Of a stretch of DNA of 64,000 nt, positions 46,367 to 54,537 are shown piece after piece. The notes under the pieces were generated by a model that did not search any database, was not told where the DNA came from, and was given only the letters and a program-made list of their open reading frames with translations. The position numbers were made by a program, and so were the translations under genes. The stretch comes from an uncultured Aquimarina sp. Lineage in GTDB: Bacteria; Bacteroidota; Bacteroidia; Flavobacteriales; Flavobacteriaceae. Where the stretch lies: NCBI RefSeq assembly GCF_947496855.1, contig NZ_CANMED010000002.1:434001-498000 (forward strand), in the 5' to 3' direction. The stretch's first letter is position 1. Each line of letters opens with the position of its first letter.

Positions 46367-47320
46367 TTAATCTTCATTATCGTAATGATTTTTCCTATAA
46401 TGCTCTTCTTCTCCTTCTAAAATCTGTAAGTAACTTTTATAACGTGACCAGGCAATTTCTTCGTTATCTAAGGCCTCTTTTACAGCACATTTTGGTTCGT
46501 TTATATGTAAACAATTATTAAACTTACATTGCTGTTTACGTTCGAAAAATTCAGGGAAATAATCCCCAACCTCTTCTTTCTCCATATCCACAATTCCAAA
46601 ACCCTTGATCCCAGGAGTATCAATAATTTTAGCATCAAAACTAAGATCATACATTTCGGCAAAAGTAGTTGTATGTTGTCCTTGCTGGTGCTGATCACTA
46701 ATCTCAGCTGTTTTTAAAGATAAATCAGGTTCGATCAAATTAACCAACGTAGATTTACCTACACCACTATGCCCAGAAAACATACTAACTTTTCCTTCCA
46801 TCAGTGTTTTTACCTTATCTATATTCTTACCTGTTTTTGCTGAGACACCTATACATTCATACCCTATTTCTCTGTATAAAGCTGCTAAATATTTTATTTC
46901 AAGGAGTTCATCCTCATCATACGTATCTATTTTATTAAATAGTAATACTGCTTTAATATCATAAGCTTCCGCCGTTACTAAAAAACGATCTATAAACGCA
47001 GTAAACGTGGGAGGGTTATTAAGTGTAATCAATAAAAAAACCACATCAATGTTTGCTGCAATGATGTGGGTTTGCTTTGAGAGGTTAACCGATTTTCGGA
47101 TGATATAATTCTGACGCTCTCTAATATTTTCGATAACACCGGTTTCTGTATCATTATCAGTTTCCAGTTTAAAATCCACTCTATCACCAACAGATACAGG
47201 ATTGGTACTTTTAATACCTTTAATTCTAAATTTACCTTTAATACGGCATTCATATACCTTACCATTATCTGCCTTAATGGTATACCAACTTCCGGTAGAT
47301 TTATATACAGTACCTGTCAT
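46367..47320 (-). CDS. rsgA: Ribosome small subunit-dependent GTPase A
   Basis: RsgA matures the 30S ribosomal subunit. It is a circularly permuted GTPase: the G4-type LLFNKIDTY (about 131) precedes the P-loop FSGHSGVGKSTLVN (about 181-194) and IDTPGIKGFGI. An N-terminal OB domain and a C-terminal zinc motif (CKFNNCLHINEPKC) complete it. It has 317 residues. It belongs to the same minus-strand run as the aromatic genes, 50 bp after the DAHP synthase gene. Confidence 0.96.
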   Translation of the reverse strand: MTGTVYKSTGSWYTIKADNGKVYECRIKGKFRIKGIKSTNPVSVGDRVDFKLETDNDTETGVIENIRERQNYIIRKSVNLSKQTHIIAANIDVVFLLITLNNPPTFTAFIDRFLVTAEAYDIKAVLLFNKIDTYDEDELLEIKYLAALYREIGYECIGVSAKTGKNIDKVKTLMEGKVSMFSGHSGVGKSTLVNLIEPDLSLKTAEISDQHQQGQHTTTFAEMYDLSFDAKIIDTPGIKGFGIVDMEKEEVGDYFPEFFERKQQCKFNNCLHINEPKCAVKEALDNEEIAWSRYKSYLQILEGEEEHYRKNHYDNED

Positions 47321-47370
47321 AGGCGCAAAGATGCGAATAAATCTCTATATCAAATAGGTATTATACATAT

Positions 47371-48453
47371 TTAAGATTTGGCAACTTTCTCCTGATGATT
47401 GATTGACTCCTGATGAATCGCCTTATATATTCTTAGCATAAACTCTTCACTTAATCCTTTTTCTTCTCCTTCCAGAATCATCTTACCTAAAATTTCATTC
47501 CAACGTTTGGACTGTAATATCGCTACATTTTGTTTTGCTTTAGCTTTACCAATCTCGTCTGAAATTTTCATTCTTTTAGATAAAATATCTAATAATTGAT
47601 TGTCGGCTACATCAATTTTTGCACGTAATTCATTTAAGGTTTTTTGGTATGCTTCATCTACACCAACTTCTTTACGGATTTTTAAGTCTTTCATATGTTG
47701 AATTAAAGTATCTGGTGTAATTTGCTGTGCAGCATCACTCCAAGCATTATCAGGATCATAATGTGTTTCCACAATTAATCCATCAAAATTAAGATCCAAT
47801 GCTGTTTGCGATAGATCAAAGATCAGATCTCTTCTTCCTGCGATGTGGGATGGATCCAAAATCAAAGGTAGATCTGGAAAACGATTTTGCAAATCGATAG
47901 GTATCTGCCATTCTGGAATGTTACGATATTTCGTTTTTTCATAGGTTGAAAACCCTCTGTGTATTACTCCAAGATTTTTCACATCACAGGTATAAAAACG
48001 CTCTACTGCGCCTAACCAAAGTGATAAATCTGGATTTATTGGATTCTTGATCAAAACTGGATTATCGATTCCTCTACAAGCTTCTGCAATATCTTGCACA
48101 ATAAAAGGAGAAACTGTACTTCTTGCTCCTATCCATAATACATCTACCCCATGTTCCAAAGCTAACTCTACGTGATGTGGATTCGCAACTTCTGTTGCAA
48201 TTTTCATCCCGGTTTCTTCTTTGGCTCGTTGCAACCATTTTAATCCTAAAGCTCCAACGCCTTCAAAATTACCAGGTCTTGTTCTTGGTTTCCAAATTCC
48301 TGCACGCAAAACGGTAGCATCTGATTCCTTAAGCTGATGCGCAATTTTCACTACTTGATCTTCTGTCTCCGCACTGCAAGGACCTCCTATTACTAAAGGG
48401 TGATCTAAATTATATTCGTCTAACCAGTTTCTAAGTTCTTTCTTATTCTCCAT
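47371..48453 (-). CDS. Bifunctional DAHP synthase / chorismate mutase
   Basis: This 360-residue fusion has a type I-beta 3-deoxy-7-phosphoheptulonate synthase (about 1-260; GGPCSAETEDQV, RAGIWKPRTRPGNFEG, LILDPSHIAGRRDL, KNPINPDLSLW) joined to an AroQ-type chorismate mutase (about 270-355; LNELRAKIDVADNQLLDILSKRM). It makes the first step of the shikimate pathway and, with its second domain, prephenate from chorismate. The pheA and tyrA proteins here have no mutase domain, so this fusion supplies it to both branches. In related fusions prephenate feeds back on the synthase through the mutase domain. It is 45 bp after tyrA. Confidence 0.95.
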   Translation of the reverse strand: MENKKELRNWLDEYNLDHPLVIGGPCSAETEDQVVKIAHQLKESDATVLRAGIWKPRTRPGNFEGVGALGLKWLQRAKEETGMKIATEVANPHHVELALEHGVDVLWIGARSTVSPFIVQDIAEACRGIDNPVLIKNPINPDLSLWLGAVERFYTCDVKNLGVIHRGFSTYEKTKYRNIPEWQIPIDLQNRFPDLPLILDPSHIAGRRDLIFDLSQTALDLNFDGLIVETHYDPDNAWSDAAQQITPDTLIQHMKDLKIRKEVGVDEAYQKTLNELRAKIDVADNQLLDILSKRMKISDEIGKAKAKQNVAILQSKRWNEILGKMILEGEEKGLSEEFMLRIYKAIHQESINHQEKVAKS

Positions 48454-48498
48454 CTCTATTTTTTATTCTCAATTAGTATTTTATTTTAAGTGGTTATT

Positions 48499-49347
48499 TT
48501 ATGATATTCCTTTCAGAATTGTTTTTATATGATTTGTATCTTCCATTTCCTTATAAATTTCAACAAAATTATCTTCTTCCATGAGTTCCTTAAACTGAGT
48601 AAGGTTTGCTATATATTCATTTAAAGTTTCAATTACATTTTCCTTATTATGCTTAAAAATTGGTGCCCACATTTCTGGCGAACTCTTAGCTAATCGAACG
48701 GTAGATGCAAATCCACTTCCTGCCATATCAAAAATATCTCTTTCATTCTTTTCTTTTTCGATTACCGTTTTTCCTAACATAAAGGAACTGATGTGCGACA
48801 AATGCGAAACGTATGCGATATGTTTATCGTGTGAAGCAGGATCCATGTATCGAATTCGCATTCCTAATCTAGTAAAAATTTCCATTCCTCGTTCCTGTAA
48901 TTTAAACGCTGTTTTTTCTACTTCGCATATAATATTGGTTTTACCGCGATATAAATTAGCAATAGCTGCTTGCGGCCCAGAAAATTCAGTACCAGCAATA
49001 GGATGTGCAGCTAAATAATTTCTACGTTTAGGATGATCACTCACTGAATTACATAAATTTTCCTTAGTCGAACCCACATCAAACACCAAGCATTCATCAT
49101 TGATTCTATCCAAAATCTCAGGTAAAATTTTCACTGTAACATCTACAGGAATTGATGTAATTACTATATCTGCTTTATCTAACGTTTCAAAATTTGATTT
49201 TTTATCTATAAGACCTAATGAAATAGCTTTATCAAGATGTTCTTCATTTTTATCAATACCATAAATTTCTGCTTCATTAAATGCTGCTTTGATATCAATT
49301 GCAAACGATCCTCCGATTAACCCTATACCTATTACGAATACTTTCAT
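48499..49347 (-). CDS. tyrA: Prephenate dehydrogenase
   Basis: The 282-residue enzyme oxidises prephenate to 4-hydroxyphenylpyruvate on the way to tyrosine. The NAD motif GIGLIGGSFAIDI is at the N-terminus (about 7-19), followed by VFDVGSTKENLC, YLAAHPIAGTEFSGP with the catalytic His, and the helical C-terminal domain. There is no chorismate mutase domain, which is carried by the fused DAHP synthase next in the operon. The start overlaps the aminotransferase gene by 4 bp. Confidence 0.93.
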   Translation of the reverse strand: MKVFVIGIGLIGGSFAIDIKAAFNEAEIYGIDKNEEHLDKAISLGLIDKKSNFETLDKADIVITSIPVDVTVKILPEILDRINDECLVFDVGSTKENLCNSVSDHPKRRNYLAAHPIAGTEFSGPQAAIANLYRGKTNIICEVEKTAFKLQERGMEIFTRLGMRIRYMDPASHDKHIAYVSHLSHISSFMLGKTVIEKEKNERDIFDMAGSGFASTVRLAKSSPEMWAPIFKHNKENVIETLNEYIANLTQFKELMEEDNFVEIYKEMEDTNHIKTILKGIS

Positions 49348-50501
49348 GCTTCTACTTGTAATCTTTTTATCGCTTCCTTTATATTTTCTTTAGTTACACA
49401 TAATGAAAAACGAATATATCCTTCTCCATTACTTCCAAAAATATCACCTGGAGTAATGAATACACTATTTTGATATAATATGGTATCAATAAACTCCATT
49501 GCATTTATTCCGTTAGGTAATTTTGCCCAAACAAACATTCCTGTTGCTGTTTTATCATAAGTGCAACCTAGCACCGAAGCTAGTTCCCAAATAAATTCTC
49601 TTCTTTCTCTATAAATAGTGTTCATTTCTGAATACCAACTATCCGAAATGTTCAATGCTGCAATAGCTCCTTTTTGAATACCCTGAAACATTCCACTATC
49701 CATATTACTTTTAACTTTAAGGATAGCTTCTATTTTATCTTTGCTTCCGCTCACCATTCCTACTCGCCATCCAGCCATATTAAAAGTTTTACTTAATGAG
49801 TTTAACTCTAAAGCAACTTCCTTAGCTCCGTCAATTGATAATATACTTGTTGGAGTATCATTTAAGATAAAGCTATATGGATTATCATTAATCAATAAAA
49901 TATTATGATTTTTTGCAAAACTGATTAACTTCTTCAATGTCTCTATGCTACCAGAAGCCCCTGTTGGCATATGCGGATAATTAATCCACATGATTTTCAC
50001 CTTACTTAGATCATTTTTGGATAAAGCTTCAAAATCAGGTTCCCATCCATTAGAAGCAATTAAATCATAAAACACTGGTTTAGCTCCTACCAAATTAGTC
50101 ACTGATGTATATGTAGGATATCCAGGATTAGGAATTAAGACCTCATCTCCTTCATTAAGATATGCTAACGATATATGCATAATCCCTTCTTTAGACCCCA
50201 TTAAAGGAAGAATCTCATTTTCGGGATTTAGCTTTACTTTATATTTATTATTATAAAAATCCGAAATTGCCTTTCTTAATTCTGGTAATCCCTGATAACT
50301 TTGATACTTATGAGCTCCATCTAAAACTACCGCACTTTGTATGGCTTGTACTACTTCTTTAGGCGGATCCAAATCAGGACTTCCTATAGCCATATTCAAA
50401 ATAGGTTTTCCAGAAGCCGCCAAAGCTCTTACTTCACGTAATTTTTTAGAGAAATAATATTCCTCTACTGTTTCTAACCGTTTTGCAGTCTGAATGCTCA
50501 T
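49344..50501 (-). CDS. Class I/II pyridoxal-phosphate aminotransferase
   Basis: The 385-residue PLP enzyme has ILPLMGSKEGIMHI, NPGYPTYTSV, WINYPHMPTGA with the conserved Asn-Tyr-Pro turn, and the PLP lysine in LNSLSKTFNMAGWRVGM (near residue 238). Substrate specificity is not evident. Its position between pheA and tyrA, with 4-bp overlaps on both sides, suggests it transaminates phenylpyruvate and 4-hydroxyphenylpyruvate, or prephenate. Confidence 0.9.
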   Translation of the reverse strand: MSIQTAKRLETVEEYYFSKKLREVRALAASGKPILNMAIGSPDLDPPKEVVQAIQSAVVLDGAHKYQSYQGLPELRKAISDFYNNKYKVKLNPENEILPLMGSKEGIMHISLAYLNEGDEVLIPNPGYPTYTSVTNLVGAKPVFYDLIASNGWEPDFEALSKNDLSKVKIMWINYPHMPTGASGSIETLKKLISFAKNHNILLINDNPYSFILNDTPTSILSIDGAKEVALELNSLSKTFNMAGWRVGMVSGSKDKIEAILKVKSNMDSGMFQGIQKGAIAALNISDSWYSEMNTIYRERREFIWELASVLGCTYDKTATGMFVWAKLPNGINAMEFIDTILYQNSVFITPGDIFGSNGEGYIRFSLCVTKENIKEAIKRLQVEA

Positions 50502-51328
50502 CCGTTTTGATTTTTATATTCTCCTAAAATTTTAAGTTCTAAAGCCATGATTTTTAATATTGAAATAGCTTTCTGATAATCTTTATAACTATTAAAAGTA
50601 ACATCTATAAAAAAGGAGTATTTCCAAGGCATATCGATAACTGGTAATGATTGAATTTTAGTTAGATTTAATCGACAATCACTCATTACATTTAAAACCG
50701 TAGCCAAACTTCCTCTTTTATGATCTGTTAGAAATTTTAAGGATGCTTTATTAACTTCCTTTCTATCAACACCTGAATCCTCTTTTGTATTAAGGATAAA
50801 GAATCTAGTACTATTAGACTTAATTGTTTGAATCTCTTTTGCCAGAACATTCAGCTTATAAATATTAGCTGCCGTTTCTCCTGCAACTGCCGCTACACCC
50901 TTCAATTGTTTTTCTTGAATTCTTTTTGCTACATCTGCAGTATCTGCATCCTCTACTAGTTTGATATGCGGTAATCTTCTAAAAAAATCTTTACACTGAA
51001 GCAATGCCATAGGATGAGAGTACACTTCTTTTATATGCCCAATTTCTTGTCCACCTAATGCCATCAAACAATGATGAATAGGTTGAAAATATTCTCCGCA
51101 AATAGTTAAATCGTGTTCGTCGATATACGCATAATTAGGGATAATTGACCCCGCTATAGAATTTTCTATCGCCATTACTGCGTCCGTACTTTTCTCATTC
51201 TCTAAACTATGAACAAGTTCTTGAAACGACATACATTCATCTACATCAACTTCATTACCAAAATATGCTTGCGCAACTCCGTGATGATACGATCCTTTTA
51301 TTCCTTGTATGGCAACCTTCTTTCTCAA
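50498..51328 (-). CDS. pheA: Prephenate dehydratase
   Basis: The 276-residue enzyme turns prephenate into phenylpyruvate. The catalytic part (about 1-180) has VAIQGIKGSYHHGVAQAYFG at the start, AIENSIAGSIIPNY, and the NSTRFFIL motif with the essential Thr-Arg. A C-terminal ACT domain (about 195-270; KRGSLATVLNVMSDCRLNLTKIQSLP) is the usual phenylalanine sensor. No mutase domain is present. It is the first gene of the aromatic operon, and a leader peptide and terminator precede it. Confidence 0.95.
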   Translation of the reverse strand: MRKKVAIQGIKGSYHHGVAQAYFGNEVDVDECMSFQELVHSLENEKSTDAVMAIENSIAGSIIPNYAYIDEHDLTICGEYFQPIHHCLMALGGQEIGHIKEVYSHPMALLQCKDFFRRLPHIKLVEDADTADVAKRIQEKQLKGVAAVAGETAANIYKLNVLAKEIQTIKSNSTRFFILNTKEDSGVDRKEVNKASLKFLTDHKRGSLATVLNVMSDCRLNLTKIQSLPVIDMPWKYSFFIDVTFNSYKDYQKAISILKIMALELKILGEYKNQNG

Positions 51329-51355
51329 ACGTTATAAATTTTTATTTCAAAAAAA

Positions 51356-51378
51356 AATCCCGACTTTTCATCGGGATT
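51356..51378 (-). terminator. Attenuator terminator of the pheA operon
   Basis: A perfect 8-bp stem, AATCCCGA/TCGGGATT, with loop TGAAAAG is followed by a run of nine T on the minus strand. It lies before, not after, a gene: it ends 28 bp upstream of the pheA start codon. GGGAT inside the leader-peptide gene (51416-51420) can pair with its ATCCC arm and thus form an alternative structure. Confidence 0.85.
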
Positions 51379-51405
51379 CTAGTTTTATAAATTTTGCTTA
51401 TTCAT

Positions 51406-51483
51406 TTACATAGCGATCCCAGTCTTACTTTTAAAATAAAAGAAGAAAAAATAAAATCGGTTCCAAGTAAACAAATTGCTCAT
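51406..51483 (-). CDS. Phe/Tyr-rich leader peptide of the pheA operon
   Basis: A 25-codon frame begins with ATG at 51483 and ends with TAA at 51406. After MSNLFTWNR it reads FYFFFFYF, eight aromatic codons in a row (six Phe, two Tyr), then KSKTGIAM. Such a run is a signature of attenuator leader peptides, which sense charged tRNA by ribosome pausing. Its stop codon is 27 bp before the terminator stem. The codons covered when the ribosome reaches the stop (GGG ATC) are those that can pair with the terminator, as the mechanism requires. A promoter-like TTG-N18-TACTTTAG stands just upstream. Confidence 0.82.
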   Translation of the reverse strand: MSNLFTWNRFYFFFFYFKSKTGIAM

Positions 51484-51504
51484 TGTTGTTTCAAAATTAT
51501 GTTG

Positions 51505-51533
51505 CTAAAGTAGCTAAAACTATAACTATACAA
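51505..51533 (-). promoter_or_regulatory. Promoter of the pheA leader
   Basis: TTG (51531-51533), an 18-bp spacer and TACTTTAG (51505-51512), one base from TAnnTTTG. Transcription would start about 15 nt before the leader-peptide ATG. Confidence 0.6.
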
Positions 51534-51676
51534 AATAAATTTTCGTTTTTTTCATCGATTCTGACCTATTATCATTAAATATTAAATTTTTAATTAGAAT
51601 CAATGAAATATTTTAAATAAACAATCGGATATAATAAGAATCTTCTATGTTTTACAGCACTAACAAACGTTAGTAA

Positions 51677-52864
51677 TTATATTACGCCCAGCTCCTTACC
51701 TACTTTAGTAAATGCTTTTACTGCTTTTTCTAGATGCTCACGATCATGTCCAGCCGATAATTGGACTCTAATTCTTGCTTTTCCTTGTGGCACTACTGGA
51801 TAAAAGAATCCAATTACATAAATACCTTCGTCTAATAACTTAGCGGCAAATTCTTGTGCTAGCGTTGCTTCATATAGCATAACTGGAACGATTGGATGAT
51901 CTCCCGGTACAATATCAAATCCCGCAGCGGTCATCTCTGATCTGAAATACTTAGTGTTTTCTTCTAATTTATCTCTAAATGCGGTAGATGAACTAAGCAA
52001 ATCTAGCACCTTAATAGATGCTCCTACTATAGATGGAGCTACTGTATTAGAAAACAAATAAGGTCTGGAGCGTTGTCTTAGCATCTCGACAATTTCTTTT
52101 TTAGCAGCTGTAAATCCACCTGAAGCCCCACCAAGCGCTTTACCATATGTTCCTGTGATAATATCTACTCTACCCATTACATTGCGATACTCATGAGTTC
52201 CACGACCGGTTTTACCCAAAAAACCTGTAGAATGACATTCATCTATCATTACCATTGCTTTATATGTGTCGGCTAAATCACAAATTTTGTCTAACTGAGC
52301 AATAGTACCATCCATTGAAAAGGAACCGTCCGTTACGATCAATATTCTTCTTGATCCTTTAGCAGATTGAAGTTGTTTTTCAAGATCTACCATATTATTA
52401 TGCTCATATCTAAAGCGTTTTGCCTTACATAAACGAATCCCATCGATAATAGATGCGTGATTTAGAGAATCTGAAATAATAGCATCTTCTGCAGTAAGAA
52501 TTGGTTCAAAAAGTCCCCCATTTGCATCAAAAGCTGCCGCATACAGAATACAGTCTTCCATTCCTAAAAACTCTGATGTCTTACGCTCTAATTCTTTATG
52601 AATATCTTGCGTACCACAAATAAAACGTACAGAAGACAATCCATAGCCATGAGAATCAATTGCATCCTTACCTGCTTTGATAACATCAGGATGAGATGAA
52701 AGACCTAGATAGTTATTCGCGCAAAAATTCAATACGTGTTTCGTATTTGTAGTATCTATTTCAGCTCCTTGAGGAGTTGTAATTATTCTTTCGGATTTAT
52801 ATAAACCTGCTGATTTAATATCATCTAGCTCTTTCTGTAAATCCTCTTTTATATTTGAAAACAT
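51677..52864 (-). CDS. kbl: Glycine C-acetyltransferase (2-amino-3-ketobutyrate CoA ligase)
   Basis: Kbl cleaves 2-amino-3-oxobutyrate with CoA to glycine and acetyl-CoA. The protein has 395 residues. [17 protein letters not shown] and [18 protein letters not shown] mark the start region. The PLP lysine is in [14 protein letters not shown] (near 242), and the end is [17 protein letters not shown]. It follows the epimerase-type threonine dehydrogenase by 49 bp; the two consecutive steps of threonine breakdown form an operon. Confidence 0.95.
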   Translation of the reverse strand: MFSNIKEDLQKELDDIKSAGLYKSERIITTPQGAEIDTTNTKHVLNFCANNYLGLSSHPDVIKAGKDAIDSHGYGLSSVRFICGTQDIHKELERKTSEFLGMEDCILYAAAFDANGGLFEPILTAEDAIISDSLNHASIIDGIRLCKAKRFRYEHNNMVDLEKQLQSAKGSRRILIVTDGSFSMDGTIAQLDKICDLADTYKAMVMIDECHSTGFLGKTGRGTHEYRNVMGRVDIITGTYGKALGGASGGFTAAKKEIVEMLRQRSRPYLFSNTVAPSIVGASIKVLDLLSSSTAFRDKLEENTKYFRSEMTAAGFDIVPGDHPIVPVMLYEATLAQEFAAKLLDEGIYVIGFFYPVVPQGKARIRVQLSAGHDREHLEKAVKAFTKVGKELGVI

Positions 52865-52913
52865 ACTGGTGTTCTTTATTTTTTGTTATTTATAAGTTGT
52901 CAAGAAAATAAAA

Positions 52914-53915
52914 TTAAAACGTTAAGATCTCCTTGTTTGGCATACCTTTTTTATATTTCTCTTGTAATTTTTGGACCATTATCTCTGTTATAGCTTTCAG
53001 ATTAAACTCCGGTTGCCATCCCCAATCTTTTATAGCGGAAGCGTCATCAATAGAACTTGGCCATCTCGAAGCAATTTCCTGTCTAAAATCTGGTTTATAA
53101 TTCACTTTAAAATCAGGATATAATTTACGAATTTCGGTAACAACTTCTTCTGGAGAAAAACTAATTCCAGCGATATTATAAGAAGTCCTTACTGTAATAC
53201 TTTCTTTTGGGGCTTCCATCAGTTCTATTGTTGCTCTTATTGCATCATCCATAAAAATCATTGGTAGTGTTGCATCTTCTTTCAAAAAACAATTGAATTC
53301 TTCTTTCAATACTGCTTTATGGTAAATGTCTACTGCATAATCTGTCGTCCCTCCTCCAGGCATTGACTGATACCCTACAACTCCGGGATATCGAATAGAT
53401 CTAACATCCAAACCATATCTCATGAAATAGTATTGCGCCCAATTTTCTCCGGCAGCTTTACTTATACCATATACTGTCGCTGGGTTAAGGTACGCATCAT
53501 CTGGTGTGTTTTCCAAAGGCGCGCCCTCACCAAAAACTGCAATTGAACTTGGAAAAAACACTTTGTCTATATTATTATTTCTAGACACCTCCAATACATT
53601 AAACAAGGTTTTCATATTAATGTCCCAAGTAGCTAATGGTGTTTCTTCGCCTTTCGCTGATAAAATTGCAGCTAAATGATATATTTGAGTTATGTTATAT
53701 CTTTCTACAATCTCCTGAATTCTATTCCTATCCGTGGCGTCTATAATTTCAAATATACCTTTTTGATTATCATTTTCTTTAAGATCTGAAGCTACTACAT
53801 TTTCTATTGTATATTTTTTCCTAAGCTCCTTAGTCAACACGGAACCTAATTGACCATTTGCACCAATTACTAAAACTTTTGTATCCATCTTCATTCTTAA
53901 AATTTTAACACACAT
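52914..53915 (-). CDS. L-threonine 3-dehydrogenase, short-chain (epimerase-like) type
   Basis: This extended SDR enzyme should oxidise L-threonine to 2-amino-3-oxobutyrate. The NAD motif VIGANGQLGSVL is near residue 17, and the catalytic YGISKAAGE (YxxxK) near 147. HLAAILSAKGEE and the C-terminal ASRWPSSIDDASAIKDWGW stretch are typical of this threonine dehydrogenase type, which is unrelated to the zinc-dependent E. coli enzyme. The frame opens at 53915 (MCVKILRM), but ATGs at 53894 or 53888 (MDTKVLVIGANG) are more likely starts. The next gene is kbl. Confidence 0.88.
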   Translation of the reverse strand: MCVKILRMKMDTKVLVIGANGQLGSVLTKELRKKYTIENVVASDLKENDNQKGIFEIIDATDRNRIQEIVERYNITQIYHLAAILSAKGEETPLATWDINMKTLFNVLEVSRNNNIDKVFFPSSIAVFGEGAPLENTPDDAYLNPATVYGISKAAGENWAQYYFMRYGLDVRSIRYPGVVGYQSMPGGGTTDYAVDIYHKAVLKEEFNCFLKEDATLPMIFMDDAIRATIELMEAPKESITVRTSYNIAGISFSPEEVVTEIRKLYPDFKVNYKPDFRQEIASRWPSSIDDASAIKDWGWQPEFNLKAITEIMVQKLQEKYKKGMPNKEILTF

Positions 53916-54075
53916 TAAGCGTTATTCACTTACTAAAGTATTAATAGCAACTTTTATATCCGAATTTCAGAAAAAACTAAGTAATTATTCCTTTATATCT
54001 AAATATTACAAGTTATATTTACTTTTCAAACAAGTTCAATCACCTATTTTGAAGTAATTTTTTTACCACTAACAA

Positions 54076-54537
54076 ATGGAACAATTAGATCAAACTGACA
54101 CTACAATTCTTAGAATTCTTCAGAGGGATTCTAAAAAAACCGCAAAAGAAATTGCCACTATTCTTAACTTAACACCATCACCTGTTTATGAAAGAGTTCG
54201 GCGATTAGAAAAACAAGGTTTTATCAAAAAGTATGTCGCAATTCTGGATAAAAAACTAATAGACAGATCAATAACTACTATTTGTCAGGTTTCTATGCGA
54301 TATCATAATGAGGCTTTTATCGAGAAATTCGAAGAACAGATCCAAAATTTAGATGAAGTTCAGGAATGTTATCATATGGCTGGACAAGTTGATTTTATAT
54401 TAAAAATTCACACCAGAAGCTTAGAAGAATATCACGATTTTGTAAAGACCAAACTTTCCAAAATTGAGAATATTGGAGTCCTGAACAGTACGTTTGTTTT
54501 AAAAGAAATCAAGCATTCATCAGAATTCTACATTTAA
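54076..54537 (+). CDS. Lrp/AsnC family transcriptional regulator
   Basis: The 153-residue protein has an N-terminal HTH (LDQTDTTILRILQRDSKKTAKEIA, then SPVYERVRRLEKQGFI) and a RAM ligand domain at about 70-145 (ECYHMAGQVDFILKI). Such proteins sense amino acids. It is divergent from the tdh-kbl operon across a 160-bp spacer, so control of threonine catabolism is likely, though not shown. Its stop overlaps the end of the convergent GH1 gene by 4 bp. Confidence 0.92.
   Translation: MEQLDQTDTTILRILQRDSKKTAKEIATILNLTPSPVYERVRRLEKQGFIKKYVAILDKKLIDRSITTICQVSMRYHNEAFIEKFEEQIQNLDEVQECYHMAGQVDFILKIHTRSLEEYHDFVKTKLSKIENIGVLNSTFVLKEIKHSSEFYI

Larger units (their letters stand above)
51329..51676. other. 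Regulatory leader between pheA and kbl
   Basis: This 348-bp region contains, on the minus strand, a promoter (51505-51533), a 25-codon leader peptide (51406-51483) and an intrinsic terminator (51356-51378). Together they form an attenuator for the pheA operon. The remaining part, 51534-51676, holds nothing recognisable and lies between kbl and the promoter. Confidence 0.7.

Noticed and set aside
47321..47370. Possible promoter of rsgA (TTG-N17-CATCTTTG)
   Set aside because: The box lacks the first T of TAnnTTTG. It was too weak to list, although a real promoter here would split the long pheA-aroA run.
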